A program made the translations under genes and the position numbers. DNA of 64,000 nt from Phytophthora quininea. Taxonomy: Eukaryota; Oomycota; Peronosporomycetes; Peronosporales; Peronosporaceae. Positions within the stretch are counted from its first letter, which is position 1, and each line of letters opens with the position of its first letter. Below the pieces are notes generated by a model. It searched no databases, had not been told where the DNA came from, and was given only the letters and a program-made list of their open reading frames with translations. Positions 46,880-56,739 of the stretch are shown piece after piece. Where the stretch lies: positions 1 through 64,000 of the forward strand of contig JAAVTG010000968.1 of the NCBI GenBank assembly GCA_011947345.1, written 5' to 3'.

Positions 46880-47270
46880 ATGGAGTCCTTCTCTGTTGAG
46901 GGCCAGGCCTTCAGTGTAGTTGTGGGCTGGTACCTCCAGGGATACGCCCGCACGGGCGATCTGTGACAGCTGTCCGAATAGCATAAGCAAGATCTTTTTT
47001 ATAAAAGGTTCAGTAGTAGATTACCCATCGTTGTGGGCCTGGTTTTCAAAGAAATTGCAGGCCGATACCTCTAGATAGATACCCGCACGGTCATATACGA
47101 CAGCTGTCTGATTGGAGTCCCAGCAACGAAATATTAGGTCGCTTGCAGTGTCGTTTTTCGCCAGTTAAGGACCTGGTTTTGGTGAAGTTGAAGACTGACC
47201 CCGCCCGGTAGACTTTCTCGCTGCCAGCTACCTGAGAAGTAATCAATCTTCAAAAGCGTGTATCGAAAGA
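46880..47270. repeat. Degenerate ~133 bp tandem repeat, three units
   Basis: TACCTCCAGGGATACGCCC...CGACAGCTGTC-like text at 46931-46976 recurs at 47064-47110, and CCTGGTTTT plus a following A/G-rich segment recurs at 47036 and 47172. The spacing is about 133 bp. Units are well diverged. The remainder of 46201-47750 has no supported gene. Confidence 0.45.
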
Positions 47271-47749
47271 GCCGCACAAGATGCCTGCTAATCAAAGTCA
47301 CTAGAGCCCCTAGAGTAGCAGTAGTAGGACAGGAAACCAAAATAGAAGGCCACTTCTCTCTCTAAAAACCAAAACAGCAGGACTAGCTGCTCTCAGCAGC
47401 CACCATTTTAGTCCCGAGGCGCTCCTATCTCTCCTTTGGTATATTGTCAACATGCACAATAAAATGAGGCGACTGTGAAACGCCGTCTCTACACAGACGT
47501 TCACTGTGCGATGATACGGAACTCTACCGTCGGTGCATTCCCTCTGGATAGAACCCCTGTTTTTGTAATCCTACTCCGCGACTTCAATGAGATACACTCA
47601 TTAAATCGTTTTTGCCTAGCCTTTATGATGGTCTTCATATCGCTTCATTGCCGTCCTCCCTCACTACCACAACAGACGCTGTCCTTTAAAGATTTTCTTT
47701 TTCTTTTCATGATCACAATTCAATCAACCATGGTTGGCAAAGGACGCTG

Positions 47750-48412
47750 AGCAACTCGCAACGATGACACGGAAGGTCTCTCCGATACGCCTCCCGCCAT
47801 ACCCCAAGGCCTCCCACAACCCCCCGTCCTACCCCGTATCAGCGGATGCACGAGGTTATCTCCTCCCGGGGCAATGACACCCGTGAGATCTCCTGTGTAG
47901 ATGGTAAAATTAGCTAGTCATTGAATTGTACTCAACCTAACAGTATGTTTCTCTTGTGGATAAAGATTTGCGAGCATTGCTTAAGGAGAATCCCAATCCA
48001 GACCGTGTTCAACTTCGCATAAAGCTGCTGTGGGTATCAGACCACCAATACAAGCAGTTGGTCTTCGCGCGGCTCCACTTCGTCGACGCAGGCTCCCCCG
48101 AGCCGCTTGGCGAGTCGCTAAAGGTGCGTATTAACAAGGCGAATACTGGCTAGAAGACATAATGTTACCGTCTGCTTTATTCGTACACAGACCTTTCGCA
48201 ACAACTACGACAATCCTGACACTGCACGGGATGTGGACTCGCTTCTATTCACGGCTACGGCTTGGAACGTCAACGCGGAAGGCCCTCACCTGCCACCACC
48301 AGGTGCTATTGTGCGGATCTCCAGCTTGTCCAATCTGGGCCTGTTTCGCGGACTCAATGCCAGGCAACTATCCGACTGGCAAACTTGGAGTGGTCGTAGT
48401 GCAATGGCATAG
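47750..48412 (+). CDS. Spliced unknown gene, three exons seen
   Basis: Exon 1 (start not found; open from a TGA near 47748) is Pro-rich (GLPQPPVLPRISGCT) and ends at 47882. Intron 47883-47943 (GTGAGA, CCTAAC, CAG). Exon 2 47944-48123 gives VDKDLRALLKENP and VQLRIKLLWVSDHQ. Intron 48124-48190 (GTGCGT to ACACAG). Exon 3 reads TFRNNYDNPDTARDVDSLLF, PPPGAIVRISSLSNLGLF and ends at TAG 48410-48412. Two clean phase-0 introns with a continuous frame make this a real gene or recent copy. The beta-rich pattern with PPPGAIVRI could be an OB-like fold, but I do not recognise a family. Confidence 0.55.
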
Positions 48413-48631
48413 CAGCCATGCTGGCTCACGCAAATGATATCGCATAAAATTTTGAGTTGCTTTGCATAAAACTTGATTCTGATTGGCAAAAGCTTGCGCT
48501 TTTGCGTCCTTCTAGCAAAACTCCCTCAGTGCGCAATTTACTCGGGCGGCGAGAGGCATCAGCTAAAGTAAGTAAGTCCCTGCGCTAGCAACATGTCGTT
48601 TAGCTAACAGACGAACTATATCACTGTGCAG

Positions 48632-48850
48632 ATGCCTAAGAAGCTGGGGCCCTGTAATTATACCTACCGTGAACAGATACTCCTTGTCACGGAGATTGGT
48701 GGTGTGGTTCCCGTCGATCAAGCAGACTGGAAAGCTGTTCAAGCTGGCTTCAACGCCGCAATAGGCTTAGAGAGTCGCACTCGCACCATTGAGAGCTTGG
48801 AGAGAAAATTCAACGGGTTTGGCGCGCGTGTGAGCGATCTGATGAACTGA
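48632..48850 (+). CDS. Short Myb/SANT-like ORF
   Basis: ATG 48632 lies right after a possible 3' splice site (CTAAC ... TGCAG). The 72-residue product has YTYREQILLVTEIGGVVPVD, DWKAVQAGFNAA and TIESLERKFNGF, the helix pattern of oomycete Myb/SANT-like domains in which LxRKFN ends the third helix. A Lys/Arg-rich coiled-coil frame (48881-49354, e.g. ERGERKRERKLDLRSVQRYH) on the same strand could be its second part after an intron or frame change. Confidence 0.5.
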   Translation: MPKKLGPCNYTYREQILLVTEIGGVVPVDQADWKAVQAGFNAAIGLESRTRTIESLERKFNGFGARVSDLMN

Positions 48851-49654
48851 AGATGACGAAATTGCAACAATGGGCGTCAGGTGAAGCAGCAAGTCGATGA
48901 GCGGGTGTACCTTCGCCGCCATGGACGTATTCTTTATCTACCATCTCCACCAAATGTTGTTGGCTCGGCTGGAGCGCAGGGAGTTTGTGTTTCAGACGAA
49001 CACGAGTTAGAACAACAACGTCGGCACGTTACGTGCAAACTCGCTCCTGAGCATGTTGCTGATGTAGTGCTGTCACCGGTGGCTAGCAATGCAACGAGTC
49101 AAGGACGCTCTGAACATAAGACGGATTGCTTCGCACACACGAAGGCGAGAGAACACTGCGCCCATGACAGAGGAAGCTGTTGGCTAGAGCAGAGCATTAC
49201 TTCGTTGAAAACGGAGATAATTCAGGAGCTGCAAAGCATTTATCAGATCGAGCGAGGCGAGCGGAAGCGTGAGCGAAAGCTAGATTTGCGGTCTGTCCAG
49301 CGCTATCATAAACAGTTGCAGGAGTGTGTGATGTCGCTTTCCGGTCGGGCGTGACGTATCTGACTAAATACACCTCGGTTGGACCTATTGTCGAATTCAC
49401 TGATATTTGTATTGTGATGATCAGGGTGTGTCATGCCATTCAAACCTTACGCAGATGTGCTAGAACCAACACGTTGAATTTCAAGGGACAATCCTCTCAA
49501 AAATGGCCACTGGGCCTGCGATGCGATGCAGCCTGCTGATCGGTGCTGATTGTCATTGCTGAACTTGACCTGGTAAATTCAAATCAATATCTACAAACGT
49601 GCGCCATCTCAGTATTCATGCTTAGGGCAGGAGTAAACGACCTGGTGCGGATAA

Positions 49655-49964
49655 ATGTCTGGTAGGGGCAAAGGTTCGAACACGGTGCGCATAGGAGGCT
49701 CAAAGCGCCATCTCTGCTTTCTGAGTGATGCTGCCGCTGGAATTTCTCGAGCGTCGATTCGAAAGTTGGCCCGACGCGCAGGAGTCACCCGTATGTCTGT
49801 CGTTATATATGAAGAGACTCGTGCGGTGCTGAAAGCTTTTCCTTCAAAACCTGCCACAAGACACTGTCGTGTACAATGGGCATGCGAACCGCAAGACAGT
49901 GACGAAGATGGTCGTGTTGTACGCACTCAAGCGCCAAGGACGAACTCTCTACGGTTTTAGTTAA
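49655..49964 (+). CDS. Strongly diverged histone H4-like gene, one-base insertion
   Basis: ATG 49655 starts MSGRGKGS, continues GGSKRH, then [16 protein letters not shown] and [13 protein letters not shown]. One extra base near 49839 shifts to [20 protein letters not shown] and [17 protein letters not shown] with TAA at 49962-49964. The total is 102 residues, essentially canonical H4 length. H4 is among the most conserved proteins, yet here many positions differ. Of the tail lysines K5 and K16 remain, while K8, K12 and K20 are replaced (Asn, Ile, Cys). Helix alpha-2 and the C-terminal [11 protein letters not shown] are best kept. It is either a decaying pseudogene or a fast-evolving variant. 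No intron seen. Confidence 0.85.
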
Positions 49965-50070
49965 AAGAACATGGAGACGAGTGCCTACAACCAGGCAAAG
50001 CACACACAGCAAAATCACAACAAAAGGAGCGATTCAAAACTAATTTGTTGAATGTTTATCTTCCTTCAGT

Positions 50071-50590
50071 TTATTCACTGCTATCACGTGGCGGGGGGTC
50101 AGCATGCTTTTTCTCCTCTGCATCGGAATCATCGATTTCATCACTTTCGGATCCACATAGTTCGATTATCGCAACACCACCAGGCACATTGACTCGCTTC
50201 GGGTCTGGGGCTTCGTCGTTGTCATGGCTTCGTTTCTGGGTTGGTCTACGTAGTAGCAGAGCCGTTCGTCCACCATGCTGTGGTGCTCACAGCACGCGGA
50301 GGCGACGTTCCTGTTCCTCCCGACGTTGATTTCTTGCCGCTGCAAGTTCTCAAATCTGGGAATAGCTCCGACGTACGTTTCGTCAGCATTATTGGCTACT
50401 GAACGTGCGCGGTCGAACTCCTCCATTCTTGTCTGTATATTGCGCACTGTTCTCTTGACGACAGGGTATTTGCATCGTTAAACTCGCGGGCCTTGTGGAG
50501 ATCTGTCAAGACTGCTACTAAGCGGTTGAATGTTTCGACTTCTTCATCAATTGTCTGCTGACACCTAGCGTACTCAGGCGAGTTCTCCAT
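50071..50590 (-). CDS. Acidic-tailed unknown protein, paralogue B
   Basis: ATG 50590 (MENSPEYARC). IDEEVETFNRLVAVL and TLSSREQCAIYRQEW come first. After a frame change ARSVANNADETYVGAIPRFE follows, and after another PKRVNVPGGVAIIELC with a Ser/Asp/Glu tail (GSESDEIDDSDAEEKK) to TAA 50073-50071. It shares with the gene at 51801-51013 the ID-EV----RL and AR---NNAD patterns and an acidic C end. Two frame changes are needed. No known domain. Confidence 0.5.
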
Positions 50591-51012
50591 CCCCGACCTC
50601 GACAACCACCCCGCCACACGCACGAAACATTAGGTTCTGAGTGTGAGTGTGAAGCTGCCAGGCATCAAGACCTGTCCGTTGGGGTGAAGTGACTTTGAAT
50701 GAGACGAATGGACTGATTAACTAGGTAGTAAACGAAAGGGTGTGAGCTTTAAAGCTGCATCAAGCGAGATTATTGATACTTCACATGCTGTAGCGAGTCG
50801 AGAGCTTGTATTGTGCTGTTCCCTAGCTACACCAGCTTTTGAGGCTATCTTTGCCTGGCTAGCCATGTCCAATACGATAGTTACTAAAGGTCGTGCGCAA
50901 AATTGCAGTATATTATGTGTTTAAGCTGTTTAAGCAATATTGCTGTCGGAAGGCGTGTATGTGCTGTCGTCAATGCCATCAGTAGTAGTAATACTGCTTT
51001 TGCTGGAGCTGC

Positions 51013-51801
51013 TCATGCTGGTGCCTTTAGTGTTTGCGCTGCCCCGCCGCTGGTGTCTTCACTGCTGGCTTTTTCCTTCATTTCTTCTTCGTTCCTGCCG
51101 GGTGCTGCACAAGCACCCTCTTCTTCACGTTTCTCTTCATCTACACTGTAGACATCATTATTTTGATCTTGATCGTCGCTGGAATTAGCGCTGTCATGCC
51201 CATCGGGGCTTGTACCGTCACCCAAGGTCACTGGCAGCCCGACCATAGGGAGGTGCAACCTATTCACTTGTTTTACAGCCCTTTGTAGGGCACCGCCATC
51301 TCCATCATGTGCTCGCTTTCTTGGTATGTGAGGCAGACGAGAACCACTCGTAGTGGTCTCGTTGTCAGTTAGACTAACGCTTGTCTCGCCAGCTTGCACA
51401 TGCCCGGTCTGCTTACCTTGCACCGCTTGCGCATGTTCAAACTGCTCGTCCTGTACATCTTGAGCATGAGCGATCTCCTCATTCTGCACCACTTGACCAA
51501 TCTGCCGGTATTGCTGTTGCCATCGCTCTCGACGACCATTACGAACAGTACGTTGCAGCACGCGCAACCAAGAGTCATCTGCGTTGTTCGATGCTGTGCG
51601 TGCCCCTGCCAGGTGTTGCTGTAGCAGTTCAACGCAAACGGCTTGTAGGCGAAATGAAGTGCTATCCCCGTCATCTCGTTGGCGCAGGTTAGTCAGCCAA
51701 TGACACTCAGCGTGGAGACGTTGAACAGCATCGACTTCAGCGTCGATTGCCCGCCGACGACGTGAAGACGATTCCTCGTACTCCGTGCCCATAGAGTTCA
51801 T
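51013..51801 (-). CDS. Acidic-tailed unknown protein, paralogue A
   Basis: An uninterrupted 262-residue frame from ATG 51801 (a second ATG is at 51792). A helical N half (RRRRAIDAEVDAVQRLHAEC, ARTASNNADDSWLRVLQRTV) is followed by a Gln-rich central part and a basic IPRKRAHDGD patch. The C-terminal third is strongly acidic (NSSDDQDQNNDVYSVDEEKR, EEEMKEK). It lies 420 bp upstream, on the same strand, of a shorter related gene. An acidic tail and basic patch would suit a chromatin or nuclear protein, but this is inference only. Confidence 0.6.
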   Translation of the reverse strand: MNSMGTEYEESSSRRRRAIDAEVDAVQRLHAECHWLTNLRQRDDGDSTSFRLQAVCVELLQQHLAGARTASNNADDSWLRVLQRTVRNGRRERWQQQYRQIGQVVQNEEIAHAQDVQDEQFEHAQAVQGKQTGHVQAGETSVSLTDNETTTSGSRLPHIPRKRAHDGDGGALQRAVKQVNRLHLPMVGLPVTLGDGTSPDGHDSANSSDDQDQNNDVYSVDEEKREEEGACAAPGRNEEEMKEKASSEDTSGGAAQTLKAPA

Positions 51802-52610
51802 AGATCACCTCCTCGCTGCGCGTCAAGAAGCTTAATATCTTCTTTTCCCAGTCCAAACAGTCCTTTGTTCTTCCCCATGGTCCAGTCATTTTTATCGCTA
51901 TGCTACAGGTGACACAACAAAGATTGTTGTTGCTAAAATAACGACGCCGGGGTTTTTAAGCAAACCAAAGCTAACCGATTTCTAACGAACTGCGATCTCC
52001 TCCCGGGACGGCAGCCCGGGTAGACAGTTTGACCTAGCTGTAAATGGCTAGAGTAAACAAAATAGCATAGCTAATCTAAGAAATATGCAAATGAATGGTG
52101 GAGAGCCAATGGTTACAGAGTCAAAACTCTACACACGGTAAGGACTTTGCGTAACCTCTAAAGTCAACGCACGGGTATGACTTCCGTGTAACCCGTTACT
52201 CAATGCCGCAACAACAAGGGTGGCCACTCAAATTGTGCTATGTGCTCTATTGTGCTATGCGCTCTATTGTGCTATGCGTTCTAAACAGCAAAATTCAGAC
52301 AAACATGATGATGGCCAGTTTTAAATAGAGTGCTTGGTTGTAGTGTGCGGGGAAAGACGGTAGGCCTTTATTGTTGAATATGAACGTCACTAAGGAAAAT
52401 CGCTTACAAGAAGGTCTTTGAACTTTTGAAATCTCCCTCCACTGTAGTAAATCCCTTTCACGGCGATATACTGTCTTGTTTCCGGGCATCAATTACTTCC
52501 GTAATAGCTGCACGACGAAGCTGCACATCATCCTTTCCCAGTTCGCATTCCTCTCTTTATCAATTTCGATTGATCCCTTTTACTCCATAAATTTACATTT
52601 TTATATAATA
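51802..52610. other. Intergenic; LTR-like block shared with 12154-12272
   Basis: 52090-52200 is the reverse complement of the block at 12154-12272. A short direct repeat of about 20 bp, TTGTGCTATGCGCTCTA and close variants, occurs three times at about 52235-52282. No gene is supported. Confidence 0.5.
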
Positions 52611-52614
52611 TTTA

Positions 52615-52690
52615 AGGAAAAATAGCTCGGTTGGTTAGAGTGGTAGCTTGTCAGGCTATAGTCCATCGATTTCGATCGATTGCTATCGCT
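52615..52690 (+). other. tRNA-Asp(GTC)-like sequence, degenerate
   Basis: A-box-like TAGCTCGGTTGG at 52623. D stem GCTC/GAGT. Perfect anticodon arm GTAGC-TTGTCAG-GCTAT (52643-52659) with anticodon GTC. T-stem ATCGA/TCGAT closes a six-base loop, one base short. The acceptor strands (GGAAAAA and TGCTATC) do not pair. It looks like a decayed tRNA gene or SINE head, not a working tRNA. Confidence 0.45.
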
Positions 52691-53012
52691 CCTTCTTGAA
52701 GTTGAGCCCTTTTCCCCATCTATTTGTTCTCAGATCCAGCTTTCCTTTCCATTGCCTCGAGTTGTTTGTCCTGAAATTGTCTGCTATTTTCTTGGTTTTG
52801 TGTCCGAAAACCCAGAAACGAGCCTACGGTGCGGATAAAAATGATGCGAACGACTGCTTGTCACCTTTTGACCAATCGAAGCGTCGTATAGAGCTGTTAC
52901 TCAACCAATCAATTCGTCTCCGCGAGACGGATCGATTGGCAATCTCCATTAAGCAATCGGAACAGTAAAACTCGAGATCTGGCGAACAGGGCGTGCGCAG
53001 GGTGGAAGTAAG

Positions 53013-53400
53013 TGTGGTGTTGGAGAACACACAAAATCGTCAAGTTTGGCTTCTTCGCAATACACACAACAAATTTGCTGAGTCTAAGGGCGGCGACTCT
53101 GTGTGGCCTGCGCTAGGGTTGTCTCTTCACGATTCGGCCCTTCCGGGGGTGGAATTGCTCCGCAGTTGCCAGCTACCAATCTCTCCAGAGGCCTGCCTGA
53201 GCTCGGCAACCTCCGTTCCTCAACCCTGTGACCTCACACCAAAGGATGGACGTCAGCGCGCGAGTGCTTTTACAGGTCACCGAGCGCAGCGTACGCCCGA
53301 CAAGAAGACTAACGACGTTCTGGGTTGCGCGTCTAGCTTACCCTCTCTGTTATTCTCTAACCATCGACTCCAATGTTCGGGTTAGGTCAGCACACCCACT
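53013..53400 (+). repeat. 5' LTR-like segment upstream of a gag-like frame
   Basis: Starts TGTGGTGTTGGAGAAC, the same start as the minus-strand copy at 24523. The first 320 bases match it closely. The later U5-like portion seen in the other copies is absent, and a different 60-base leader runs to the ORF start at 53417. It may be a shortened LTR. Confidence 0.6.
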
Positions 53401-53416
53401 AATCGCCTAGTTGAAC

Positions 53417-54970
53417 ATGGACTCAGATCGTCCGCTGGATCGCTCCGGAGGAGCGCGGGGACGATCGCCCTCTTCTCCGGCGAGTTCGTTCCCAGCTTCG
53501 CCGAGTCCTGACGGTCATCGGGCGTCTTCAGAGTCGGCGAATACCGCTCCGGGCGACTCGGAGAGTTCCAGCGCCGGAGCTGCCACAGTGAATCTGCCAC
53601 CACCGGACCTCGTGTTGCATGAGACCCTAGGAGGTGTTCGCATCCCTGGGCTTGCCGAGATCCATCAGCAGTTGGGAAGTCTCAGGCAGAGTCAGGCTGA
53701 TCGTGATGCCACAACAGCACAGCTGGTCGCTCTACTCCTCACTCAATCTCCCTTCCACAATGGCTCGTCGCTTCACCGAGACGTCGCAAGTACTCATTCT
53801 CCTGAGCAGCTACTCACGGCTCTCCAGAGCGACGTTGCTCCACTTCCAGACTTTGCTAAGGATGTTGCTGTTCTCCGCGCTCGACTCGTCGAGTCTGAGC
53901 GGGTGAGCACCGCCAGGCTCAAGCGTATGGAGGCTGCTCTCGCCAAGTCGGCTAGGCTCACCCACGTGTTGGTGGCTGCTCAGCGAGAGGCCGAGACTTG
54001 GCGATCTTCAGCTCTCAAATCGACGGAGCTGGTGCTTTCACTAAGAAAGTCGATTGCGGACTTGTCCCAGCAAAACCAGGAAGCCAGCTCCCTCCACGAG
54101 TCGCAGGTCCAGGCGTTCTAGCGCTTGGCTGACGGCCTTCAGTCACAGATTCAAGCTCGAGAGAGTGAGATCGCTGCGTTGGGCCGCCAGAACACTGCGT
54201 GGTCTGCCAAATACACCGCTCTACGCGGAGTAGCTGCTGGTCACTTCCAACAGCTCCAAGAAGCTTCTCTGTTGCTTTGCAATGGTGGTGACCTCGCTCT
54301 TCGCTCGGCCCGATGCACTATTGATTCTCAACGCCAGGTGATCGAGGGTCAGAAGCGCATCGTCAGGCACAGCGGGGCATACCCTGTCCATGACCCTTAC
54401 TTGGCGGTGTCTGCTTTGGCTGGAGTTGATATTCCTGGGTTAAATCCCTGAGATCGAGGGAATAACACGCAACTATGTCGGCGTCTCGCTGAGCAATTTC
54501 CCGACGAGTTACAGATCGGTTGTCCCGGGAGTCCTCAAGAGGTTGTTCTTCGGATTGTTCCACGGGGTTCCTCGCCTAGTGCTTCCCGGCGAAGGTCGGC
54601 TACGTCGCAAGCAGCGCATCCGACTTCGCTAAGTGCTCCTTCGCTGGTGGGATCACCAACTCCTACGTCGACGGGGTTGTCGCTGATGGCTTTGGCTGCG
54701 GATCAGTTGTCGACCCTACCACCAAGCTCGCGGCGATCGGCTCGCCAAGTCTCGGACTCGACTTCTGAACGTGGTGTCTTAGCGAGGACCTATCCTATCC
54801 CGAGCAAGGTAGTTTCTGCGGCCGTTCCTTCTGACGGTTCGTTGGCTCTCGTCTCGCCAAGTCACCCCCTCCGCTTCGCCGGGTCAAGACTAGCTCAGAT
54901 CTGCTGGCGGTTCTACGTCATATTAACGTTTTGGGTGGCTATCAAACTGGGGGTGCTCGTTATCGCGTAA
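53417..54970 (+). pseudogene. Long gag-like ORF with two in-frame nonsense codons
   Basis: From ATG 53417 one frame stays open for about 517 codons to 54970, except TAG 54119-54121 and TGA 54449-54451. A Ser/Pro-rich head is followed by LPPPDLVLHETLGGVRIPGL and helical coiled-coil blocks (RLVESERVSTARLKRMEAAL, SQIQARESEIAALGRQNTAW). A Ser/Arg-rich tail (PPSSRRSARQVSDST) follows. Both stops are one C-to-T change from sense codons (CAG, CGA). Position directly behind an LTR suggests a retroelement structural protein, though no capsid motif or zinc knuckle is visible. Confidence 0.6.
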
Positions 54971-55030
54971 TTTCGGCCAACCTACGGCCGATAATCCGCT
55001 TGCTGCGCTTGCCGAGGTCTCCTTTCTATG

Positions 55031-55537
55031 AGATGCTACTTGTGTTCTCGCAGTACTTCGCCTGTGCGCGTGAGTGAGAACAGACTTGTTTTGAGGGAAA
55101 CATCGAAAAGTGACATTGTTGTTTAAGTGCTGTTGTAGGGGAAAGCACCGCAAGCAACAAAACCCCGAGATGTCTTCTGACCAGGTCACCACAGCCACCC
55201 AAGGAGCTGCACGCATACAGGAGCCGTCCGCAGAAACCCGCAGGTCTTCTACTGCAGAACTCACTGTCTCCATTGTGTCATGAAGTATTTTGTCAATTAT
55301 TACTTTTTTACTGAGTGTTGGTTCGCAAACTGGTCATCGTGTTGCAGCAACCAAAGTGACGCTCGACCGCAGTCGAAGCTCGTACCCCCACTTCACTTGG
55401 TCTGCTCACATTATGAACTTAAATGCAACCCTCACATGCGCGATCCAGCCGCAGCTTTTCGATTTTTCCCTCAAAATAAGTCTGTTCCCACTCACGCGCA
55501 CAGACGAAGTTCTGCGATAACACAAGTAGCATCTCGT
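55031..55537. mobile_element. 507 bp element with ~83 bp inverted ends
   Basis: 55031-55113 (GAGATGCTACTTGTGTT ... ATCGAAAAG) is matched by the reverse complement of 55455-55537 with about 8 differences. The interior includes an ATG at 55170 opening a 37-residue Ser/Thr-rich frame. No exact target duplication was found. It could be a MULE-like MITE or two LTR-derived ends in inverted orientation. It breaks up the retroelement that begins at 53013. Confidence 0.5.
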
Positions 55538-56181
55538 ACTTTCAAGCGTTCCCACTTTCGCGACTTCCCTTGCCGCGTTCGTGCCCCCGTGCTCTGCTTC
55601 CATCACCGTTGGGCTAGGATGACAGGTGTTCCTTTTGGACAACTGACCCCATCGTCAAGTCAAGCTACGCATAAACCTGCTGCTGCTTCTCCCGTTCCCG
55701 ATGCTCAATCATCGGGTTCGGTCGAGCACGAGTTCGACACTACAACCTGCCTGCTAGTGATACTGGCATCCCGTCGACCTCTACGGCTGGGGACACTCCC
55801 TCCCCGAGTTCGGTGCCCCAGCCAGAGTCTGCTGTTGGTGACGGCCAGGTAATCATCGAGCTCTGTGTTTAAGTCGCCAATACTCCCGCCCTCACGGAAA
55901 GCTTCGAAGATACATGGATGCCGAAGCACGTTCTCCGAAGGTACAATAATAACAGTAATGAGTCTGCCTGAAAAATTAGTCTGTGTTCACAATTACCATG
56001 TTTCGGACTACTGTTGGTGAAGAGATCTATGGTAAGTTCAGAATTAATCTGTCCATTAAAGTTCATAATTAGTCTTCCTTAGTTGCGGTTCACTTAGGGA
56101 GGCGGTTTGGTATCTGCCACTTCCATGACTTGGGTTTGAGTCCGCCCGCTGCAATGACAAGTTAATGGCCAACACCTAGCA

Positions 56182-56726
56182 AAACTAAAGGATGTTTGGA
56201 CTCATATGTGGAATATTAAGAAGATCGACTTGATCGAGCGGGCAGAGTGGCAGAACAAGCCTAAAAAGACGGTAATTACTCCGGCAAACTAAAGAATCCA
56301 GGAAATTTTTTTCCTGCGTCTGGTCGCACCTGCTGTCAAAGATGTCAACCAGAAGCGCGATCAACATGGGATTAATTATGCCCGTAAAGCCATGATGCGC
56401 TGTGGTCTATCTCTTTGTGTGGACGGCTCCTGGACCCCGGAACAACTTTTCCCCACTTGCAGGAGATTACGTTTTCGGACGAGTTTGCAGGAGTCAGAGT
56501 CAACGACGATGGAGACCACGGAATTGCACAGAGAGGCGGCTAAGACTGCGGAGAACGCCGAAGCTGTTGTGTAGATACATGAAGACTCATCGTCACACTA
56601 ATTTTGTTCACAAGAATTAGTATGACGTCAAAATTAGCCTGCCTTTCGTTATCCATGGCTAATACATGTTTATTGTGAAAAAGTTCTCAAAAATTAGTCG
56701 AACCGGACTAATTACTATTACTACTG
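56182..56726 (+). mobile_element. Second copy of the small AATTAGTC-palindrome element
   Basis: The plus strand at 56340-56570 encodes QKRDQHGINYARKAMMRCGL and DGSWTPEQLFPT, matching the minus-strand peptide inside 5345-5913. The 3' side has the same subterminal palindrome (AATTAGTC-GAACCG-GACTAATT, 56693-56714) and a decayed terminal motif before CTGTAG. The 5' end is uncertain. A third decayed end with AATTAGTC and TTGCGGTTCACTTA lies at 56062-56098. The copies share an ORF, so the family is not purely non-coding. Confidence 0.5.
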
Positions 56727-56739
56727 TAGTTAAGCGCGG

